This document shows positions 62,881 to 64,000 of a DNA stretch of 64,000 bases, one piece after another. The first letter of the stretch is position 1; each line of letters opens with the position of its first letter. Source of the stretch: Sepioteuthis lessoniana. Taxonomy: Eukaryota > Mollusca > Cephalopoda > Myopsida > Loliginidae. A program made the translations under genes and the position numbers. The DNA lies in assembly GCA_963585895.1 (NCBI GenBank), contig OY757915.1, positions 90,104,532-90,168,531 on the forward strand. The letters are read 5' to 3'. The notes beneath the pieces were generated by a model. It did no database searches, was not told where the DNA came from, and saw only the letters and a program-made list of their open reading frames with translations.

Positions 62881-62980
62881 AACCGTAATAATGTTTGATT
62901 CACTGATTATGAACTGCAGGAAAGGACTTGAAAAAGAGTTGAGTGAAAAAGAGTTTGATCACATGAAGTACATGGATTAA
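49910..62980 (+). CDS. Gene B: small helical protein (4 exons, 133 aa)
   Basis: Assembled by eye as join(49910..50000, 56041..56153, 62361..62497, 62920..62980), 402 nt, ATG to TAA. Donors: TCAG|GTATGT, TGAG|GTAAGA and ATGA|GTAATT. Acceptors: TTTCCTTTCAG, CTATTTTCAG and GAACTGCAG. Intron phases are 1, 0, 2 and every join is in frame. Exon 1 is acidic (MATSSDFYDEANEKLG). Exon 2 is an amphipathic Lys-rich helix (GIAKSLSKTILEEKKK). Exon 3 holds LTRFFLDLGIKEK and CEFYQRIEREKTR. Exon 4 is a short charged end. Predicted cytoplasmic; no signal peptide or membrane segment. Not recognised. Exon 3 alone also stays open across its donor to a TAA at 62501, giving an unspliced alternative end two codons later. 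Possible relative of gene A. Confidence 0.7.
50110..50166. repeat. (GT)n-(GA)n microsatellite
   Basis: Dinucleotide runs in gene B intron 1. Confidence 0.93.
50318..50531 (-). mobile_element. SINE C copy
   Basis: TTTAATAGTATATCAACC tail, core CATATCTTTCCCAAGGGTAT, degenerate tRNA-like head at right. Confidence 0.8.
50548..50664. repeat. (AT)n and (CA)n runs forming an inverted repeat
   Basis: AAAACAAAAAAATTACACAC at 50583 is complemented by GTGTGTAATTTTTTTGTTTT at 50651-50674, around CA/AT/GT runs: a roughly 90-bp fold-back. Confidence 0.85.
50675..51165. other. Gene B intron 1, nothing firm
   Basis: Contains a SINE D-like scrap at 50812-50870 (GGCACAAGGCC, CAATGAGACTTGAAG). The rest is unassigned. 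Confidence 0.4.
51177..51254 (+). mobile_element. tRNA-like unit of a ribozyme-bearing element (SINE E)
   Basis: TGGCTGAATGGTTAGAAGC (A-box region) and GGGTTTCGATCCCAGC (B-box region), spaced as in a tRNA, then about 20 nt leading directly into the hammerhead motif. (AT)n flanks the whole unit on both sides. Confidence 0.75.
51255..51305 (+). ncRNA. Hammerhead ribozyme, type I, minimal
   Basis: Core order is complete: CTGATGA (51261-51267), helix II GTTC-TGATA-GAAC (51268-51280), GAAA (51281-51284), a 4-bp helix III ACAG/CTGT with a 2-nt loop, and cleavage triplet GTC (51292-51294). Helix I pairs CCAC (51256-51259) with GTGG (51296-51299). The pair next to the core is A.A here; the second copy has the T that would pair. 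Cleavage would fall after 51294. Very short helix III is typical of animal hammerheads in Penelope-like elements and retrozymes, which may work as dimers. Confidence 0.82.
51304..51549. other. (AT)n/(GT)n then unassigned
   Basis: 51304-51344 is AT and GT dinucleotide. 51380-51435 has fold-back-transposon-like words (GTTTCGACTATTTTATAAAA, CCATCAGGA). Confidence 0.4.
51550..52125 (+). repeat. R1 copy with the same foreign 5' junction as 44386-45065
   Basis: AAAACAATAATCATCGGGAA ... GATTATTGGGAAGCCAGACA joins the R1 head at CTAAACAATCTG, then body and a complete tail with (AAACC)n. Inverted relative to 44386-45065. Confidence 0.87.
52130..52235 (+). mobile_element. SINE A 3' fragment
   Basis: TCCACTTAAAAATCAACC and TTGTGTCTCATCCTGCC, the 3' end of SINE A, without head or core. 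Confidence 0.6.
52355..52465 (-). repeat. R1 head fragment
   Basis: AGTGTCATATCTACCACACT to ACAGTCTCAGCCAATTGCGC, the 5' about 100 bp of the R1 head in reverse. Confidence 0.75.
52466..52600. repeat. (AT)n around a hammerhead copy
   Basis: AT runs at 52466-52512 and 52560-52600 bracket the ribozyme-like segment. Confidence 0.93.
52521..52559 (-). ncRNA. Hammerhead ribozyme, helix I arm lost
   Basis: On minus: CTGATGA (52559-52553), helix II GCTC-TGATA-GAAC with one mismatch, GAAA (52539-52536), then CAGATCGGTC and TGTGG. The 5' arm of helix I is replaced by AT repeat and helix III has a mismatch, so this copy is probably inactive. It confirms the consensus (GTC followed by TGTGG). Confidence 0.72.
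52601..52861. other. Nothing recognised
   Basis: Gene B intron 1 spacer. Confidence 0.4.
52862..53092 (+). mobile_element. SINE C, best forward copy
   Basis: A-box region ATGGCGTGGTGGCTAACGTG, B box GAGTTCGAATTCC, core CTTTCGGACTAATGCC and AGCTACGTGTTAAATAGTA, tail GGTATCAAATAACCCACG + ATTGATATGCCATTAAACAA. The tail is the R1 tail. Confidence 0.87.
53130..53374 (-). mobile_element. SINE C, complete reverse copy
   Basis: TTTAATGGCATATCAACC tail through GGTGTACGAACTCGCTTAC to CATTACGCCACCACCAGGAC. It lies 38 bp from an oppositely oriented SINE C, so the two can pair as a roughly 230-bp inverted repeat. Confidence 0.87.
53375..53882. other. Gene B intron 1, nothing recognised
   Basis: AT-rich, with a short (CTAT)n at about 53750-53777. 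Confidence 0.4.
53892..54176 (+). mobile_element. SINE A, full-length
   Basis: 285 bp between 9-bp direct repeats ATAAGAGGA (53883-53891, 54177-54185). A box TGGTGTAATGG, B box GAGTTCAAATCC, core and TCATATCCTGCC end all present. Near-identical to 2236-2524. Confidence 0.93.
54436..55115. mobile_element. Non-autonomous hAT-like element
   Basis: The ends are imperfect inverted repeats: CAGTCATGGGCAAAG at left, and CATGCATGGGCAACC read from the right on minus, with GGCCCGC-type words inside both ends. This is the general form of hAT termini. The flanking 8-mers match at only 5 of 8. No transposase. A SINE D copy is inserted at 54687-54803. Confidence 0.6.
54687..54803 (+). mobile_element. SINE D copy
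   Basis: CACCGGGTGGGGTAATGGAT, then CACGAGTGAGTTTGAGTCTC and TTGGGTGCCCC. One box differs from the consensus. Confidence 0.8.
55357..55470. repeat. (GA)n, two runs, then (GT)n
   Basis: Two GA runs separated by TCATTCTTCTTTTA, followed at 55470-55525 by a scrap of R1 head in reverse. Confidence 0.93.
55585..55960 (+). mobile_element. tRNA-like SINE, family F
   Basis: CCCTGTGTCATAATGGCTAA (A-box-like) and AAGGTCGAATGTAAGC (B-box-like), followed by about 300 bp of GC-moderate text (GTTGATCACCGGCTGTAAAG). Single copy in the window; boundaries uncertain. Confidence 0.5.
56041..56153 (+). CDS. Gene B exon 2
   Basis: 113 nt between TTTTTTCCTTTCAG and GAG|GTAAGA: 2 nt completing Asp, then 37 codons (IHIIKGIAKSLSKTILEEKK onwards, ending RKGRELE). 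Same length and phases as gene A exon 2. By eye 8 of 38 aligned residues are identical, with hydrophobic positions also shared. Confidence 0.78.
56198..56467 (-). mobile_element. SINE A copy
   Basis: Complete, reverse, between 15-bp direct repeats TTTCTTT(T/C)GTTTTTA (56183-56197, 56468-56482). It inserted 30 bp after the exon 2 donor of gene B. Confidence 0.9.
56628..56741 (+). mobile_element. SINE D copy
   Basis: GGGCGCCTCGGGTGGTGTAATGG with GGGTGAGTTTGATTCTTATT (B-box region) and CACGCCACATCTAAGCTTAG. Confidence 0.87.
56780..57003 (-). mobile_element. SINE C copy
   Basis: TTTTAAAGGCCTCTCAACCT tail, core, TCGAGTTCGAACTTG and CGTTAGCCACTATGCCACTA. Confidence 0.82.
57054..57262 (-). mobile_element. 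SINE A copy
   Basis: GATACAAGGTCAATTTTTAA to CCCGGATTTGAACTTGGG and TTTCCTGCGACGATGAGCAT. The middle is shortened. Confidence 0.8.
57294..57480 (-). mobile_element. SINE A copy, head missing
   Basis: CCAACACCTCTGCTACCGAT through CTATTCACTCATAACAGGAG. Truncated before the tRNA head. Confidence 0.75.
57521..57750 (-). mobile_element. SINE B copy
   Basis: GTTGGCGACCGTAGTTGAGG to CCGGACCATTGGCGAAATTC on plus. Confidence 0.83.
57770..58700. repeat. Diverged tandem duplication, about 430 bp
   Basis: 58025-58165 and 58480-58620 share GACCCGAAATCAGA / GATCCGAAATCAGA, TATTAATTGTACG and TTGGGTCTCA in the same order. The 73-codon frame in the first unit is not kept in the second, so it is not coding. 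An (AT)n run lies between. Confidence 0.65.
58701..59320. other. Gene B intron 2; left member of a duplicated segment
   Basis: 58968-59190 (ACTTTGAATATTGC, TTGATCAATTATTTT) is similar in order to 61261-61365 plus 61861-61965. Otherwise unassigned. Confidence 0.5.
59325..59490 (-). mobile_element. Non-LTR retrotransposon fragment, copy f
   Basis: ATCATCATCATCTTGTCGTG through CTTTTGCTCGGCCATGTG: the 3'-most about 160 bp of the LINE. Confidence 0.87.
59548..60060 (+). repeat. R1 repeat copy
   Basis: Head GGCCCAGTCAGCTGGGGTGG to GACTTATCTATGGGTC, body, and a tail GTGTTAAAGGACCCGATCAG + GGTTGATACGCC with (AACC)n. Confidence 0.85.
60098..60224 (-). mobile_element. SINE D, full-length
   Basis: 127 bp between perfect 18-bp direct repeats ATAACATAGTGTATATAG (60080-60097, 60225-60242). 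Same structure and length as the copy at 17931-18058. Confidence 0.93.
60296..60556 (-). mobile_element. SINE A copy
   Basis: GCGATACAAGGTCAACC, TCTAGGCCGGTTGCC, and CCAACATTTGAACTCGTGTC with CTAAGACGATAATCATTACC. Confidence 0.8.
60557..60837. other. Nothing recognised
   Basis: Contains AAGTTCGCCGAACTT, a perfect short palindrome at about 60708, and GTCACGTGAC at about 60723. May be the 5' part of the mariner relic. Confidence 0.4.
60838..61255 (+). pseudogene. mariner-like transposase N-terminal relic, second subfamily
   Basis: It begins MKALRNLIRLLILNELELG and contains AEGENAVDHRTVTR then a TGA, and further SSTRNVSGVLGISQSRVV, the DNA-binding half of a mariner transposase. A 21-bp unit (TTTCGCTTCGGGTTACAAAAA) is duplicated around 61003-61045, shifting the frame. 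No catalytic domain. Distinct from the relic at 8525-9025. Confidence 0.82.
61367..61860. mobile_element. Composite MITE with GGGTGT(C/T)TCAA ends
   Basis: Left end TAGGGTGTCTCAAT (61367-61380), an (AT)n, and the same end word again at 61428. Right end TTGAAACACCCTGTA (61846-61860). Arms 61621-61673 and 61799-61851 are complementary over about 53 bp. It carries the start of a transposase (61551). It appears to be two related elements fused. Confidence 0.78.
61551..61632 (+). pseudogene. Transposase N-terminus (MPWTREEK type)
   Basis: 27 codons starting MPWTREEKIFYVSTYLETKS, the start of a widespread Tc1/mariner-related transposase with an N-terminal helix-turn-helix region. The frame then runs into the MITE arm. 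Confidence 0.72.
61861..62360. other. Gene B intron 2, end
   Basis: 61861-61970 is the right member of the segment duplicated at 59080-59190. (AT)n runs at 62043-62082 and 62110-62132. The polypyrimidine and acceptor of exon 3 lie at the end. Confidence 0.5.
62361..62497 (+). CDS. Gene B exon 3
   Basis: 137 nt between CTATTTTCAG and ATGA|GTAATT: 45 codons plus 2 nt. It encodes DLTRFFLDLGIKEKTVSALS and a basic/acidic helix ending RKQLIN. The donor lacks G at +5. If unspliced, translation ends at TAA 62499-62501. Confidence 0.72.
62552..62729. mobile_element. Fold-back element in gene B intron 3
   Basis: 178 bp that folds on itself: arms 62552-62633 and 62648-62729 are complementary with few mismatches, around loop CTGCCTGATGATCG. 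Ends TATATATTAGATTTTATATA-like. It looks like a MITE or fold-back transposon. Confidence 0.85.
62838..62880. repeat. (CTAT)n microsatellite
   Basis: About ten CTAT units, 39 bp from the gene B exon 4 acceptor. Confidence 0.95.
62920..62980 (+). CDS. Gene B exon 4 (terminal)
   Basis: One base completing Glu, 19 codons and TAA after acceptor GAACTGCAG. It encodes KGLEKELSEKEFDHMKYMD. The join from exon 3 restores a codon (GA+G) and extends the charged helix without a break, which is the main reason to accept this short exon. Confidence 0.65.
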
Positions 62981-63464
62981 CAGAACATTAGAGATAATTC
63001 ATAATACGTAGATACGTTCAATACAGCAAGCGTGTGACCTGCGGTTGTTCTCTTCTGACCCTCTGCCATTCATAATCGATGGACGAGTCGATATTCACCA
63101 GACAAAGTTAGTGAGGGTTTGTCAGTATTGTACACAGTCCTTTCCTTTTTAAAATAAGGATTCTCTTTTGATGATAATTTTTTCTTTTTTGATTCAGTTC
63201 TAAAATTTCCAACCAATTTCTTTTTCTTTTACAAACGGGACGTGTTTGAATATTTATGATTGAAACAGGTAAATAGAAAGCATCGTACAGTTTTTCCATA
63301 GGCAAAATTTGTCGGTTTTCATTTCATTAGCATACCTTGATTTAGATGCTTTTACGTTGCCAATTCAACCTTGCACCATATACATTGTTTAGTCAACGGG
63401 GCTAACAATTTTTTTCCAATTACTCAGCTTTCTTTGCCTACTATTCTTATCTTCAGCGCTGAAA
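62981..63464 (+). other. Gene B 3' region
   Basis: Presumed 3' untranslated sequence and flank. No canonical AATAAA was found in the first 450 bp. A 65-codon minus-strand frame (63108-63305) is rich in Lys/Arg and unsupported. Confidence 0.35.
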
Positions 63465-64000
63465 GATTTTATACGTATTTATCAGTCTCCTCCCCGTTTG
63501 ATTTCTTTTACACCCCCTTAAACGTATTTTTCAGTCTCTTCCCCGTTTGATTTCTTTTACACCCCCTTAAACGTATTTTTCAGTCTCCTCCCCTTTTGTT
63601 TTCTTTTACACTCTCTTAAACGTATTTTTCAGTCTCTTCCTCGTTTGATTTCTTTTACACCCTTTTAAACGTATTTTTCAGTCTCCTCCCCTTTTGTTTT
63701 CTTTTACACCCTTTTAAACGTATTTTTCAGTCTCTTCCTCGTTTGATTTCTTTTACACCCTTTTAAACGTATTTTTAAGTCTCCTCCCCTTTTGTTTTCT
63801 TTTACACTCTCTTAAACGTATTTTTCAGTCTCTTCCTCGTTTGATTTCTTTTACACCCTTTTAAACGTATTTTTCAGTCTCTTCCTCGTTTGATTTCTTT
63901 TACACCCTTTTAAACGTATTTTTCAGTCTCTTCCTCGTTTGATTTCTTTTAAATACTCTTAAACGTATTTTTCAGTCTCTTCCTCGTTTGATTTCTTTTA
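63465..64000. repeat. 49-bp pyrimidine-rich minisatellite
   Basis: At least ten units of about 49 bp (AAACGTATTTTTCAGTCTC + CTCGTTTGATTTCTTTTACA), in two alternating variants (CCCCTTTTGTTTTC and CCTCGTTTGATTTC). It continues past the window end. Confidence 0.95.

Noticed and set aside
63108..63305. 65-codon minus-strand frame after gene B
   Set aside because: Lys/Arg-rich by A-rich composition. No splice sites or start support, and it lies in the presumed 3' UTR of gene B.
63465..64000. Regular 49-bp units considered as a CRISPR-like array
   Set aside because: There are no unique spacers; whole units repeat head to tail. A minisatellite in eukaryotic DNA.

Overview
The window is repeat-dense, AT-rich nuclear DNA of an animal. 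It has spliced genes with GT-AG introns, several tRNA-derived SINE families, truncated non-LTR retrotransposons, Ty3- and BEL-type LTR elements, mariner and hAT relics, and many (AT)n, (GA)n and (CA)n microsatellites. There is no rRNA gene or conserved housekeeping gene to fix the phylum. The element mix would suit a lophotrochozoan such as a mollusc, but that is a weak inference.

Two host genes can be assembled from phase-compatible exons. Gene A is on the minus strand: exons 27883-27781, 23809-23697, 15285-15137 and 10239-9309, encoding 431 aa. It is a coiled-coil protein with a CC1-box-like segment and a Cys-rich tail with three CxxC pairs. Gene B is on the plus strand: exons 49910-50000, 56041-56153, 62361-62497 and 62920-62980, encoding 133 aa, helical and charged. 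The genes are head to head about 22 kb apart. They share the intron phase series 1, 0, 2 and an identical exon 2 length (113 nt), which suggests an old divergent duplication.

The space between the genes and inside their introns is mobile DNA. 28960-31557 is an LTR element deleted down to an intact gag. 18859-19904 is a solo LTR of the same family, inserted in a LINE fragment with a 5-bp duplication. 38498-43290 is a complete-length but frame-broken Ty3 element with 5-bp duplications, inserted into a decayed BEL/Pao element. A non-LTR element with a (ATG)n-type 3' end left fragments at about eight places. The commonest repeat, called R1 here, has a 200-bp GC-richer head, an internal minisatellite and a hairpin tail ending in (AAACC)n. 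R1 shares its tail with a tRNA-derived SINE (SINE C), and SINE C shares its centre with SINE A.

The most striking RNA feature is a type I hammerhead ribozyme motif at 51255-51305, directly behind a tRNA-like unit. A second copy, lacking one helix arm, lies on the other strand at 52521-52559. Simple-sequence and minisatellite blocks fill much of the rest (126-bp, about 30-bp, 49-bp and purine-rich macro-repeats).
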